A program made the position numbers and the translations under genes. DNA of 64,000 nucleotides, from contig CM073595.1 in assembly GCA_037074705.1 (NCBI GenBank), positions 22,842,501-22,906,500 on the forward strand, given 5' to 3'. The notes under the pieces were generated by a model. That model did not search any database. It worked only from the letters and a program-made list of their open reading frames with translations, and was not told where the DNA came from. This DNA comes from Zhengitettix transpicula (lineage: Eukaryota; Arthropoda; Insecta; Orthoptera; Tetrigidae). Below are positions 12,683 to 23,458 of this stretch, piece after piece. Position 1 is the stretch's first letter; each line of letters begins with the position of its first letter.

Positions 12683-13351
12683 CTAACTGGGTGCCCGGCG
12701 TTGCCCGAGATGTCATTTATCTATAACCCCCGATATGACTCCAATTTCGGCTGCTTTTGCGCAATTTTTATGTAACGCTACTCGAACCCTAATCATTATA
12801 ATTAACTCTGAAAAATATTTCTTCAACGCAAATATCTGCCGTGTTTGCATGTTCCAAAATTTGCACCCCGCTATCCCTGCATCTGAGGGGTAAATGCCAA
12901 TTTGAATGGCGTAACTAAACACAGTGACTTCCATAACCTTTGATTTGACTCCAATCTCGGTTGTATTCGCGTTATTTTACTGTAAAGCATCTCCACCCCA
13001 AACCCGAAGGGTGTCCTTTTCACAGGGCGTAGGGGATGAAAATTGTATTCAGTTAACATTGGTAGAAACACTATCAATATCTTTGACCCCTAAAAATATT
13101 TATCCGACTCAAATATCGGCTGTTTTAGTATGTTTAAATATTTCCACCCCCGCTTCTGGGGGTTTGTATGGGAAATAGAAAAGGGCTGTTTTTAGGGTTT
13201 TCCCGGAAATTATTCGATTTTTTCTCGCCTTTTAAACCTTCCCTAGACCTCCACGAACATTTCAAGACTAAGATAAGATAAATCCGTTCAGGCGTTCTCG
13301 AGTTTTAGTGAGACTAACGAACAGCAATTCATTTTTATATATATAGATAGA
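12683..13351 (-). mobile_element. Helitron-like non-autonomous element, copy 1
   Basis: On the minus strand it starts TCTATCTATATATATAAAAA at 13351 and ends with a GC-rich hairpin (CTCGGGCAACGCCGGGCACC) before TTAG at 12683. A TC start, a 3' hairpin about 10 bases from CTRR-type terminal bases, and the absence of terminal inverted repeats are Helitron hallmarks. It is nearly identical to the plus-strand copy at 28982-29768 but lacks about 125 bp between the phrases CCCATACAAAC and CCCAGAAGCGGGG. It sits in intron 1, only 12 bp from the exon 1 splice donor. Open frames of 68-84 codons inside it are not genes. Confidence 0.65.
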
Positions 13352-13369
13352 TTAGAAATGGTGGCGTAC

Positions 13370-13871
13370 CTACGAGGTGGTCGAAGGAGAGGCCCGCCCG
13401 CTCCAGAAGCTCGGTGACCAGGCGCGTCTTGACTGCGGCGTCTTCGATGACGAGCCAGTGGATATTGCGCACGTGCATGAGCGTTTGGGCCATACGCGTG
13501 AGCTCGGGGATCTGCTCCGGCCTTCGGTACGTGGGTGTTATGATGTAGAGTTGTCGCGGCGGCGCGGTCTCCGACGCCGAGGCTGGGGCTGGAGGTGGAG
13601 GTGGCGGTGGCGGCAGCACCCCCACTGCGGCGGGCGGCGCGGGGGCCGGCGTGGTGCAACCCAACTCGCGGACCAGCTGCTGAATCAAGTCCCGAGGCAA
13701 GTGCTCCGTGCCCTGGCGCAGCCGTTCCAGAGCCGCCCGCATCAGCTCTTCACTATCTGGAGGTGGCGGGGGCGGCGCCACCAGCCACGTGTTGGACACG
13801 TGGTACTGCGCCAGCACCAGGCACGCCGCCAGCAGCATCAGAAGCCACATCTTGTGCGACAACCGCATCAT
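13370..13871 (-). CDS. Beta-1,3-glucuronosyltransferase (GT43), coding exon 1
   Basis: This exon encodes 167 residues plus one base. The start MMRLSHK is the first ATG after an in-frame TAG. Residues 8-22 form a single hydrophobic signal anchor, predicting a Golgi type II membrane protein. A proline-rich stem follows (about 33-105, with poly-Pro runs at 33-38 and 87-94). The catalytic domain begins near residue 108 with LYIITPTYRRPEQIPELTRM and continues NIHWLVIEDA, both strongly diagnostic of GT43. The exon ends in GTAG before the donor GTACGC, and the split codon joins exon 2 in frame. It is far more GC-rich than its surroundings. Just upstream, CTGTCTGTGCCGTAG (AG at 13878-13879) looks like a splice acceptor, so a separate 5' UTR exon is likely. 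Long plus-strand frames over this exon are shadows. Confidence 0.93.
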
Positions 13872-15321
13872 GTTGGCCTACGGCACAGACAGGAACGCCA
13901 TTAGAACTACGATGTGCGCAAATAGTCCGTAAATTCGTGTCCGAGGTCAAGCGTCCCCACTCTGCCCTTGTTACATGCAAAAACTATTGTATCTCGAGGA
14001 TGTCGCTCCCCCGGGGCATTTTCTGTGACTACGGCCAACAGTGTTATGGAATGTCACATTTATAACACGCCAGGTGTTATCTTGCCATATGGAGGAAGTA
14101 AAAGGTTTTTCAAGCAGTCGATAATAATAAGGTTTCGAAAATTTAAATGCTGCAAGGAAATGACACCTCATCGGGGCTGATAATGCGAATCGTCGTTTTG
14201 ACTAATTGTGGCCCTAAAGAAGTTCAAAAATTAAATGCCCAGACGTAAATAAGATTTTTAAACGGCTTAGTTAATATTGGCGTGGATACAAATCTTTCAA
14301 GCATCCTCAAAAGTCTGTAGCTGAAACACAAACATGAAACTACTATTCTGGTGGGTGGAAATACCAAATAACTGTAGATGTGACTCGTTCCTCCATAAAT
14401 GTTAAATAAATATTAAGTGTATGTAATTTTATTATCACTGGAAAGCAAAAAATGAATTTGTCTAAATTTTGTCGAGTATGTTTTTTTTTTTAAAAAAAAA
14501 TTAGAGTCGGTGCCTGGCCGTGCCTATGTGATGAAGAACAAAATTACCTGGGCTAGTGTTTGTTGGTCTGGTAATTATTGCGTGTGACATGGAAAAAGAT
14601 AGCGTAGCCCGGCAGATGTTTTGGTCAGAGTGACCGTCCACAAAATTGCTTAAAACATAACCATATGATTTTAATTATAAACCAAGAAAAAGGGTTTGTT
14701 GAGTGCAATCAGCCCACACGATAAAGTCGACCTTGCCACGAGTTCCTGAGCTCTTTCCTGCGTCTGAGCGTTGGCACAGGAAGGTGTTCACAATATTGAG
14801 CCCCCCCCCCCCCCCGGAGAAGTATCTGTGGTGGTCACGATATAGACACGGTAAAGGCATGCCACAATGAAAATCATTCTCGTATCAGCGCGATACCTGA
14901 TTTTCAAATTTTTATTTCAATAGGAATCTCCCAGTCATTAGATAATATCTAATATATAATAATTTTTTTTCTCCTGAGTAAGGCAAGGATACCAATGTTA
15001 AATTATTTTCGTTTCAATTTATTTGTCTAAAAATTTAATATAAATTGTGTGTGTGTAAAATAAGATTCATTTTGAAAAATTCATAATTTTGTTGTTTTAA
15101 TTAAAAACTTAAATAAAGGCAATCTCTTATTGTAAATAAATTAAATTCAAGATTTTTTTAGCTCAATATAATCCCCCCTCTTAATTCCAAAGTGGTGAAA
15201 GAACAAAGGGTGTGAGATATAGTAAATACCATGAAATGAAGAGGACTTGGTTACAACGATGCAGTCATGGCTACAATAAATATACTTATAGAACCAAATT
15301 GCGACATTTCTCTTATTTTAC
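13872..15321. other. Upstream or intronic sequence with a C homopolymer
   Basis: This is upstream of the coding start on the minus strand. Apart from the likely acceptor at 13878-13879, no feature is recognisable. A run of about 15 C occurs at 14800-14815. Short open frames at 13968-14180 and 14675-14860 have no protein-like character. Confidence 0.4.
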
Positions 15322-15654
15322 CCAGATAAATTTAAGTTTCTGGTGATGGTCCTCCAATGACCAGATAAAATCCTCATCCCGCCAATTTCGTCCGGAAACG
15401 ACTCTTCGCTCCGACCGTGGTGATATCTTGTCAGCGATAAAATTGAATTCTCCATAGGTCCTTGAAGAATAAATAATAATTCCGGTCCTCGCATCACTTT
15501 GAAGTTTTTGACGCTTAAATCCAAGGTCTTCCAAAAGAATAGACTCATATTCATTGATGAATTTTGCAACTGGTATTTCTCCAAATAGGAGAAACCATGT
15601 ACGACAGAGATATTTGATGCAATGGGTCTCTAAGAGTTTGTACTTCACCTCACA
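15322..15654 (-). CDS. Unidentified exon-like open segment (111 codons)
   Basis: On the minus strand an AG at 15655-15656 (CTGCAG) is followed by 333 bp open in one frame, ending TGG before GTAAAA at 15316-15321. The length is a multiple of three and the codon use looks protein-like. The peptide starts CEVKYKLLETHC, includes GEIPVAKFINEYESILLEDL, then RTYGEFNFIADKISPRSERR and WRDEDFIWSLEDHHQKL. I do not recognise the family. It could be an internal exon of an unknown minus-strand gene, an exon of a captured gene, or an old transposon fragment. The polypyrimidine tract before the acceptor is weak. It lies 1.5 kb upstream of the glucuronosyltransferase start, on the same strand. Confidence 0.35.
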
Positions 15655-15919
15655 CTGCAGTTACAGCCTTTGGTCAGTGTACTGTGACCAGCGGATTTAT
15701 TCATACGATCAGAACTGGGCTGGTTATCGCGGATGAGCGTGCTGGCATTCGACGATACTTGACGATGTGTTATAGACCGAGTAAACAAGCAGAATACATT
15801 AATAACTTCAGTCAAACGAAAGAAACGTCTCAGAAGCAAATGAATCAAGTCACCATAGTGCATGAAGCACTGTGATTGAATTTTCTTTCTATAGCAGAGA
15901 AAAGTAGATGGGGAATCTA

Positions 15920-17145
15920 CGATGGTGGTCTGAAAAGTTTCCGACCCAACAATGAAAGAAGATATTTTTATTTTATTTTTCAACATAGTCTCCTTGTAAC
16001 TCTCCACACTTCTCCCAGCGATGCTCCCAACTCTGTAACCCGTCCAAAAAGTACTCGGCGTTTTTCTCTGCAAAATAAGTGTTCACGAAGGTGATTGCCT
16101 CTTCATTTGACGAAAATCTCTGTTCTCCGAGCGCAATTTTTAGATGAGGGAACAAGAAGAAGTCGCTTGGGGCTAGATCTGGATGGTCAAGCAGTTCCAG
16201 CCGTAATTCGTGTATTTTCGCCATGGCAACCGCTGAGGTGTGAGACGGTGCGTTGTCTTGGTGAAACAGGATTTTCTTTTTCGGCAAATGTGGTTGTTTT
16301 TCGTAAGTTCTGCCTTCAGCTTGTCAAGTAATGATGCTCCTGTAATGGTTTTTCCTTTTTGAAGATAATCGATTAAAATAACTCCGTGACTATCCCAAAA
16401 ACCGGTCGCCATCACTTTCCTAGCCGAAAAAACAGTTTTTGCTTTTTTTTGAGCCGGTTCCCACTTTGCAGTCCACTGTTTGAACTGTATTTTTGTTTCG
16501 GGCGTATAATGATGTATCCAAGTTTCATCTACAGTAATTTATTGCGCCTAAACTTCGCCAACAGAGCGTTGGAAATGTTCATTCGAACACGTTTTTGGTC
16601 TAACGTGAGCAAACGCGGCACCCAACGCACGGACAGCTTTCTCATGCCTAAATGTTGATTTAATATGTGACAAACACGTTCTTTTGACATGTTCATGACC
16701 TCTGCTATCTCTCTCACTTTAATTCGGCGGTCGTGTAGCACCATTTGGCGAACTTTGGCGATGTTTTCGTCGGTAGTTGCAGTTTTTGGACGTCCCCAAC
16801 GTTCATCGTCTCCCAAGCTCTCAGGGCCACGTTTAAATTCCGCTGCCCAAAATTTCACTGTGGTAAATGATGGTGCAGTGTCCCCATACACAGCATCCAA
16901 CTCATCTTTGATTTCTATTTTCAAAAACAAATATTAAATTACACTTCGATACTCGATTTTCTCAATTTTCACAAAAAACACTCACATCAACTCACTCAAA
17001 CGACTGTTACATAACAACTGCGCGTCCAAAATGGCTGAAACTTTGGTGAGTAACTGTCAACAGTTGAACAACTAAATTCACTAGCTTTTATTTACTAGTG
17101 CTGCCATTTTCACGTTGAGGTCGGAAACTTTTCAGACCAGCCTCG
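15920..17145 (-). mobile_element. Mariner transposon, intact ends, broken transposase
   Basis: The element is 1,226 bp long, with 27-bp terminal inverted repeats at 15920-15946 and 17119-17145 that differ at two positions. Both contain GGTCTGAAAAGTTTCCGACC. It is flanked by TA at 15918-15919 and 17146-17147, the mariner target-site duplication. The transposase is encoded on the minus strand and broken by frameshifts and deletions (see the next entry). Matching ends suggest a moderately recent insertion that could still be mobilised in trans if a related transposase existed. Confidence 0.93.
15973..16930 (-). pseudogene. Mariner transposase remnant
   Basis: Three frames cover the protein in order. 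16529-16930 holds the N-terminal helix-turn-helix region (EIKDELDAVYGDTAPSFTTV, then RIKVREIAEVMNMSKERV, and WVPRLLT). About 16415-16535 holds TVDETWIHHYTPE with the first catalytic Asp, and 16173-16415 continues through FWDSHGVILIDYL. 15973-16287 holds HQDNAPSH with the second Asp and DLAPSDFFLFPHLK with the third. Breaks occur after the KFRRNK segment and before the KKKILFHQDN segment. About four residues that normally precede DLAP are missing, so the spacing between the second and third Asp is shortened. It is not functional. Confidence 0.92.
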
Positions 17146-17399
17146 TATCATTGGATTGTATACTTACTTTTAAAAATACATATTGAGGTAACTAAATCAA
17201 TATGAACGAAGTAAATCGAGATTCTGTCAGGTTTGTATTAGAAAATAGTTTCTACTTAGAACTGATTAGAAGAAATTATTACAGCTACTTCAAAAAAGTA
17301 ATTGTGGTATATTTAAAAAATTGTCTTAATTAGCCAGTAGTAATTAGAGAATTGTTAATTTCGGTAGTGAAACTTCTGAATTATTTGATTATAATATTT

Positions 17400-17795
17400 C
17401 AAAGAATGATAGTCCCAGTATCGTTTTTACCGTTTTTTTTCGTGTCTGAGCAGGTGGTTTATCCATTCAGTCCTCGTTTGTGGAAATTTCCGCAATCACC
17501 GTAATTATTTTCCTACTCTGCGTAGAATTACTTCGTTTGTCATTCTGTCCATCCAGCGAATTTTGAGAAGCATCCTACAGTACCACATTTCGTATACTCC
17601 CTCCTCACCAAGTCCCATACAGTAAAACAGTCCAGACGAACACTTACGAGATTTTTTTCGGAGGAATGTTTCCATATTTGACGTAAGGAGGTTTGTCTTC
17701 TTTGGCTGGTTGATTCTGCTTGCAACACCCGCCTTCGACATCCGAATCCTTGCTGATTCGACCACGTAGATCTCCAGCCTCTCACCAGTCAGCAA
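17400..17795 (-). pseudogene. Non-LTR retrotransposon reverse transcriptase C-terminal remnant
   Basis: The minus-strand frame at 17505-17795 includes FEMW-like YEMWYCRMLLKIRWMDRMTN and EVILRRVGK. After a frameshift, RTEWINHLLRHEKK follows near 17430-17480. This order is the familiar region after the reverse transcriptase domain of LINE elements (RTE/CR1/jockey-like). No catalytic reverse transcriptase motif or endonuclease is present, so this is a 5'-truncated, frameshifted fragment. Confidence 0.7.
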
Positions 17796-17799
17796 GCAC

Positions 17800-18590
17800 C
17801 GCCCGACCGTGACATGTCGGCTGAGTAATCATTTTGGTCTTACTTTTACTACCTTTCACATTGAAGGAAGTGCTGAAGGTGTTATTCATCTGTTCCAGAG
17901 CAATTACCAGTTAGTCTTCGTCTTCAGCCAACAATGGTTGCAATTGTATAGATGTGCCAATATTTCCAGTCGCCTTCCCAAATCGTGCTTTATTCGAAAA
18001 ACATCAGGGCTTCCATCCTATTGTCTATTCGTAATAATTTCAGCCCAAGGATATTTTGAACAACATCCCCTCCTGGATGAAGGGATAGTTCGGGACAAAG
18101 GGAGATGAACGGAGAAATAATAGATTAGTGGACGGACGAGTGGATGGCTTGATAGTTGAACGAGAATGATGAGAAAAGGTGAATGGAGTAGCGAAACAGA
18201 GTAATTGCTGTGATGACGTCTACTTGCGTCCAAGCCAGAACTTGAGTGATCACCATCGGTAGGTCCTCCACTTGTATGAGCGCCACGAGCCTTTTCCGAC
18301 ATTAAAAATCGTTATCACAAAATTTGTGTGTTCTGCCTGCATGGCCCAAAATCACTTAACTTATTTTATCAAGCCTTATAAAATAATTGTAACAAATTAT
18401 TCAAACTGAAAACATAAACACTTCACTATAGGGCAATAAATATACTACACAACAAAATAATTCAGAATAATTACTGGTAAATAATTTAAAATTTGGCATT
18501 TTTTTCTCTCAGAAAGTTTAATATAATATAATTCATCTTTCTGAAATTTATATCTGAAACTGTTAATCATATCTTTAAAAATTGAGTCTT
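17800..18590. other. No gene recognised
   Basis: Open frames at 17809-18108 (plus) and 18018-18302 (minus) overlap on opposite strands and show no domain. The sequence adjoins the LINE remnant and may include more of that insertion. Confidence 0.3.
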
Positions 18591-18840
18591 AGCTGAACAA
18601 AGTCGTAGCGATCCGGGGAAATTATGAACAAACCTGATTATCCGGAAGAATCCCACAATTTTAGTATTAGCATCAAGGCAATTTAAAAAGAGATAACAAA
18701 GCTGATCACGGACAATGAAAATTTCGTGAGAAAGCCTCGACCCAGCATTGTGCCACGGCTTAATTACAGCTGAGCCGAGATTCGATCTCAGGACCCAACC
18801 AAGTCTCCTTGCTTTGGCTGACATTTGCGCTTATCTTACC
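18590..18840 (-). mobile_element. Possible tRNA-derived SINE
   Basis: On the minus strand the segment GAGATCGAATCTCGGC (about 18778-18793) matches a tRNA B-box (GATCRANNC type) inside a short stem. The upstream GGTAAGATAAGCGC could be a degenerate A-box region. No poly-A tail or target-site duplication was established, so the boundaries are rough and the call is tentative. Confidence 0.35.
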
Positions 18841-18989
18841 ATACATTCGCATATTCTTCGGCATCGGGCCGGTCGTGCTTGTTCCGAAGTCATCTCTCGA
18901 AAGACTCAGCAGTCTCAAGAGTTTCGCTGAGATAATATTTACCTCCGTCACATACCATCCTTCAAATATTAACGCAACTCTGGCAATAT

Positions 18990-20880
18990 TTTTGCTCAGG
19001 TTAGCGTTATACAATGTACTTGTTATATATAAAGAAGCTTATGAGAGTAATTCTGAAAAGTAACGGTTCTAAACGCAAGATGTTTGCCTTTACTACACGT
19101 TCCAAAACAAATGTCTGTTTGGATTTCTGACGCAACGCAAAAAAAAAATGTTACTTTACAAATTATGTAGCCTTAGTGTGTTATTAAACGATTAAATTCG
19201 TTGTGTGTTAGAGTAGTCTTCCCTCTTGTAACAAAAATGGACCAATTTTTTGACGAAGCTCTGATCCAGATGATCAACAATAACACTTAAGAAAACCATG
19301 GCACCTAATACTACTACTTGACATGTATTACAACTAATATAATAATAGTCAAGCTTAATATATGGAAACGAGACTATTATAAAATGAAAATAAAATAAAA
19401 TGATTATTTAATTAAATCATCACAAAATGGCCGACGGTGTAACGGAAGTATTTAACAGATAAGCACTTTTTCGATCGGAGAGATAGTATTCGTTGTGCTT
19501 GTTAGCCCGTATATTTGCAATTCAGCGAAGCGGAAGCTTGACATCCGCAAAAAAGAAAATATATAAAGAAACAGCAGCAAAGTGCACACTTTCCTGGTGC
19601 GGTCACATACTAACATTCAATCACGTGATCCTTCATAATGCAGATTCTGGTTATGAATTATTTCACTATTAACATCTTTACGAAATTATAAACAAAGTAC
19701 GTTAAATCATTAGTTTGCCTAAATATTATGAATATTCTCATAAGGCTGAAATTGTTCTAATGTATGTGACTTGTCTGAACGTTGAAAGTATTTAATGCAT
19801 ATTATAACCAAAGAATTTTTAAATAACATAGTTTGTTCTTATTCTTTACAAATTAAAATGATTTAAAAAGAACAAATCAGTAATATTTTGAAATTAGTAT
19901 TTTGACACTTTAATCTTAAGAAATTCTAGTTAGTTTAAATTATTAAGTCCAGTAAAATTTATTTTGGAGAGTTTTTCTTTTCTCGGGATATCGCCAATAT
20001 TTGCGCAGAACTTAGCTTTCTTTAGCCACGAATATACAATCCAGCTTAGCATAACGTATGGAATATAGAAATGACAACGGGTAAATATAATTAAAGGGAT
20101 TGATATGCTTAAAGTTGCTGCGTACCGAAACATTGCAGAGGTCCACTACAAAACATTTATAATGGTACCATTTAACATTAAAATAAAAGAGGGGAATTCA
20201 CAAATTAATGTTGGATGGTCGCTAAAGACGCAAAAGCAGAAAAGATCCGAAAAGCCGCGTCAGAAGTACGGATTTATGACTCTATGACGAAGGATAGCTC
20301 CGTAGTCCGAAGACGCAAACAATCGGAAAATCCTGACTCACAGAAGTTTTCCAGAAGAGTACGAAATTTAACCATCATCACAGGGGAAAGCGGTGAATAA
20401 AAAGACGATTGGAAACTTAAATTGTGATTTGCAAGGGAAGAATAGAAGAAAGAGAGATGTAGTCTAGTTTTGCTCTTGAAGGAACACGCAAGCACATAAT
20501 AAAATAACGAAGTACCACGGGAGTGTTCCTTGAGTACATAGACTGGTTGCAGCGTGAAAAGAAGCACGAGTTTAAACAAATTAATCTGACATCGATCCAA
20601 CTAAGATTTTGAGATTCATTTGCAAAATAAGCTGGCAAGGGTCTGACTTCCGCCGAAAGAGGAATTCTTTTGGAACCAGCCACAGCTCAGGAAAAACATC
20701 CATGCAGTGAAACATAAATGGAGAGGCATGGTAGTTTAAGATGAATAATTGCGAAGTGGTCAGTTATGTTAAATTTTATTCAACTCTCAGCGGATTCCCT
20801 CAGATACGGTGAAAGAGTCAGTCATTGAACCGGAGAGGTTTCATAATTAATGGGGCTGTGCATTGTTTCGGCGCCGTATT
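18990..20880. other. No gene recognised
   Basis: AT-rich sequence. Open frames at 19930-20133 and 20105-20683 overlap on both strands and have no recognisable domain. A moderately GC-rich patch at 19430-19560 has no interpretable feature. Confidence 0.3.
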
Positions 20881-20883
20881 TTG

Positions 20884-21817
20884 AGCGGCCGTGCCATGAG
20901 CGGACAACCTCCCGCTCGTCCATCCGGGCCCCTTCCTCAATCCTGACAGCTGAGCGAGCAGGTATAAAGTTTCGGAAGGACAATTTTATTGCTTAAAGAC
21001 TCTGATTTGGTTTCAACATTAAGTGAATGTAATACAAGTTTAATGTATAACATTTCTGAAACTTATCTGGATTTATAATTTCTATCTCTATCTATAATAT
21101 GGAAACTGTTCCAATTGGTAGTGATTCGTTTCATAAATATGCTCAGAAATGATCAATTAAGATACAAATCTTGTAACAGTTATATTTATCTGAAGTCCTT
21201 AAATGAAAACATCAACATGTTTAGTTATAAATTTATTATTAATTTAAATTTTTAAACATTATAATAGAAAAATCCTTCTCAAAGTTTCATCCCTAATTTA
21301 TTAGGACTTTTTCAGGTGTTGTAAAGTCAATTAAATGATCTAATTTCAAAATCCGTGTTTTTAAAACTCCCAACAAAGCAAGATTTTGCAAACGTGATCA
21401 TTTATAATACAATTAAATAAAAATTTATTGAACATTACTTACAATTAATTACATGAAATATAGTGGACATAAATTTCTTAGATACGATTTGCCCACACGT
21501 TGCAGGCGAAAATTCTGCTATGTTTACAGGTGTTCAGAGTATTGTTAAGATTAAAGAAACAATGGAAATAAAATGATTTTAAATACATTAAATGTATTAG
21601 AACAATATGGACAATAAATTCTGTTTATATTATTAATGTCATTTGTTTACGTTAACGGCCGAATCATTGGAACGAACATTATATTCACCTAATTTTAAAA
21701 CTAAGACTGATAAATAATGTTGCACTTCCGAAATTTTATACCTGCTCGCTCAACGGTCAGGATTGTGGAAGGGGCCGGGTGGACGAGGGAGAGGTTGTCC
21801 GCTCATGGCACGACCGG
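20884..21817. repeat. Fold-back element with GC-rich inverted arms
   Basis: A GC-rich arm at 20884-20978 is repeated in inverse orientation at 21725-21817, with 746 bp of AT-rich sequence between. Shared phrases include GTGCCATGAGCGGACAACCT, AATCCTGAC and GAGCGAGCAGGTATAAA. Each arm carries a TATAAA oriented inward. No target-site duplication was found. It could be a fold-back transposon or two oppositely inserted copies of one repeat. Confidence 0.55.
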
Positions 21818-22315
21818 ACATCGCACGACATAATTATTTCTGATGTTTTTATATGAAAACAGAAATAGATATATTTATAACCGCATGAGTATACCTAATT
21901 ATTAAACCCGTCGCAAAATATAAATTGAATATATCATATTAAAGGAAAGAACCTGGAGGTGCAACGTATTCTGCCACCAAACGTGGGACTGTGGTGATGC
22001 AAGATAAAATAAACATTTACACATTCTTTGAATTCTTTCTTTTCTTTAGCAACTACAGAAAACGGCTAATTTAACACTTTGCAGCATAGTGTTTTTTTAA
22101 CCTCTATAATTTTCGGTATGAAGCCGACACGTTGTTCCCAGATCCTGTAGGTGTTTTATGGAACTCGCTACGTTCTTTTCAGTTCCCGCGAAAGAGAGGG
22201 TAGTTTTGGGAGGATTATTAAAATCAGAAAACTAATGATCCTGTTCTTTAAAGGGTTAATCTACACGAGTCGCAAGAATGATTTCTGTGTAGATGCGGTA
22301 TCAGTTTATATATAT

Positions 22316-23418
22316 TGTAATAATTTATATTGATAGCTTGCATCTTTTGACAATAATTCATGATATGAACTATGTGGCGTTTTTAAATGAAAATAACTAT
22401 TACGTGAAAACTATTAAAAAGATTTATTAACAATTTTAAAACAAGTATTCAAATCACAAAATATTTGGGATCTCAGGGTCTTGAACTGGGTTTGATAATG
22501 GCAGAATTTATATAATCAAAATCACAAAAATTACATTTGCTTTATATGGGAATCAATGCATCTGAACATAGACGACATTTGTTGCTGAAGAAATAATACC
22601 AAAGATTGAATTTAAACAATTTCAATTTTTATCAAGAAATAAAGAATGATCTGAATAATTAAAGATCTCATTTTATCGATAATTAAAGAACGATTTGACG
22701 TTTATCTTTTAAACGTGGTTTACAATGATTTTAAAGTTTTCTTTCTACTTACGGCAGCCCAGGTCTCATTTTAACTTTTCGTGCACAATTTTGGGGCTAT
22801 CACTGATTCTAAGTACTCACAGACTCTAATTAGCGTAGATTGTTAGTTGGTTTAAAATAAATTTGTCGATTCTCGATGATTTACTGCAACCTGGATTTGT
22901 AGATCTCGTGGATTTTTGTTAAAAATGCACCTCATTGGTTTTGTCTGTTGACTGAAGACTAGTTCAGTTTCTGCATTTTTGATATAACAGCGTACTGGTT
23001 ACTGGAACACTTTCTCGTTCTTTAAATTAGACCTTTCAGTCTTCACTGCTGACTGACAAAGATTGTTCAAGTTTTCGTGAATTAGAATTTCAATCTGTAC
23101 ATCTCGCCGTTTACTGCCCAACTGTTCGTTCCTTTACTCTGTTCTACTTGCTGTCCGCTGCCCAACTGTTCGTTCTTTTACTCTGTTCTACTTGCTGTCC
23201 GCTGCCCAACTGTTCGTTCTTTTACTCTGTTCTACTTGCTGTCCGTTGCCCAACTGTTCGTTCGTCTCGTAAACTTTGAGCGCGTAAAACCTTCTCGACC
23301 GATCAACAATACTTTTTTTTGCATTGCCGGTTTGTTGCGGCGTCCGCTATATCCACCAATAATGAGTCCTCTACAATTCAACTTTTCAATTAGAACAATG
23401 CCTTAATTACCAATTACT

Positions 23419-23421
<3 letters not shown>
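22316..23421 (-). mobile_element. LTR-like element C' (inverted orientation)
   Basis: In plus coordinates it starts TGTAATAATT and ends CAATTACTACA, which is the reverse of the TGTA...TTACA ends of elements A-C. ATAT flanks both sides (22312-22315 and 23422-23425), consistent with a 4-bp duplication. The phrase GATCTCAGGGTCTTGAACTG at 22470 is the complement of the CCAGTAGAGACCCTGAGATC-type segment in elements A and B. It contains a 44-bp tandem repeat at 23114-23266. It is 1,106 bp long with no coding sequence. Confidence 0.55.
23114..23266. repeat. 44-bp tandem repeat, about 3.4 copies
   Basis: Units begin CTGCCCAACTGTTCGTTC at 23114, 23158, 23202 and 23246 (the last reads TTGCCC). Spacing is exactly 44 bp and the copies are nearly identical. 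It lies inside LTR-like element C' and is absent from the other copies. Confidence 0.9.

Positions 23422-23455
<34 letters not shown>
23422..23455. repeat. (TA)n microsatellite between two LTR-like elements
   Basis: This TA tract is bordered on the left by element C' (minus) and on the right by element C (plus). Confidence 0.95.

Positions 23456-23458
<3 letters not shown>

Larger units (their letters stand above)
3208..13369 (-). other. Intron 1 of the glucuronosyltransferase gene (about 10.2 kb)
   Basis: This long intron lies between exon 1 (donor GTACGC, 13364-13369) and exon 2. It is largely transposon-derived. It contains two LTR-like elements (3916-4894 and 8445-9575), Helitron-like pieces near 5460, 6801-8395, 10930 and 12683-13351, and (TA)n tracts. 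Between these, 9600-10780 and 11540-12680 are AT-rich and hold nothing I can name; the small open frames there show no domain. Placing the tract in one intron follows from exons 1 and 2 joining in phase. Confidence 0.85.

Noticed and set aside
13377..14065. Long plus-strand open frames (156-175 codons) with Arg/Trp- and Ala-rich products
   Set aside because: They are antisense shadows of GC-rich glucuronosyltransferase exon 1 and have no family features.
14800..14815. C/G homopolymer runs here and near 31153, 31551 and 43051 as functional G-quadruplex sites
   Set aside because: They are simple single runs; length may also be affected by sequencing error, and no gene context supports a role.
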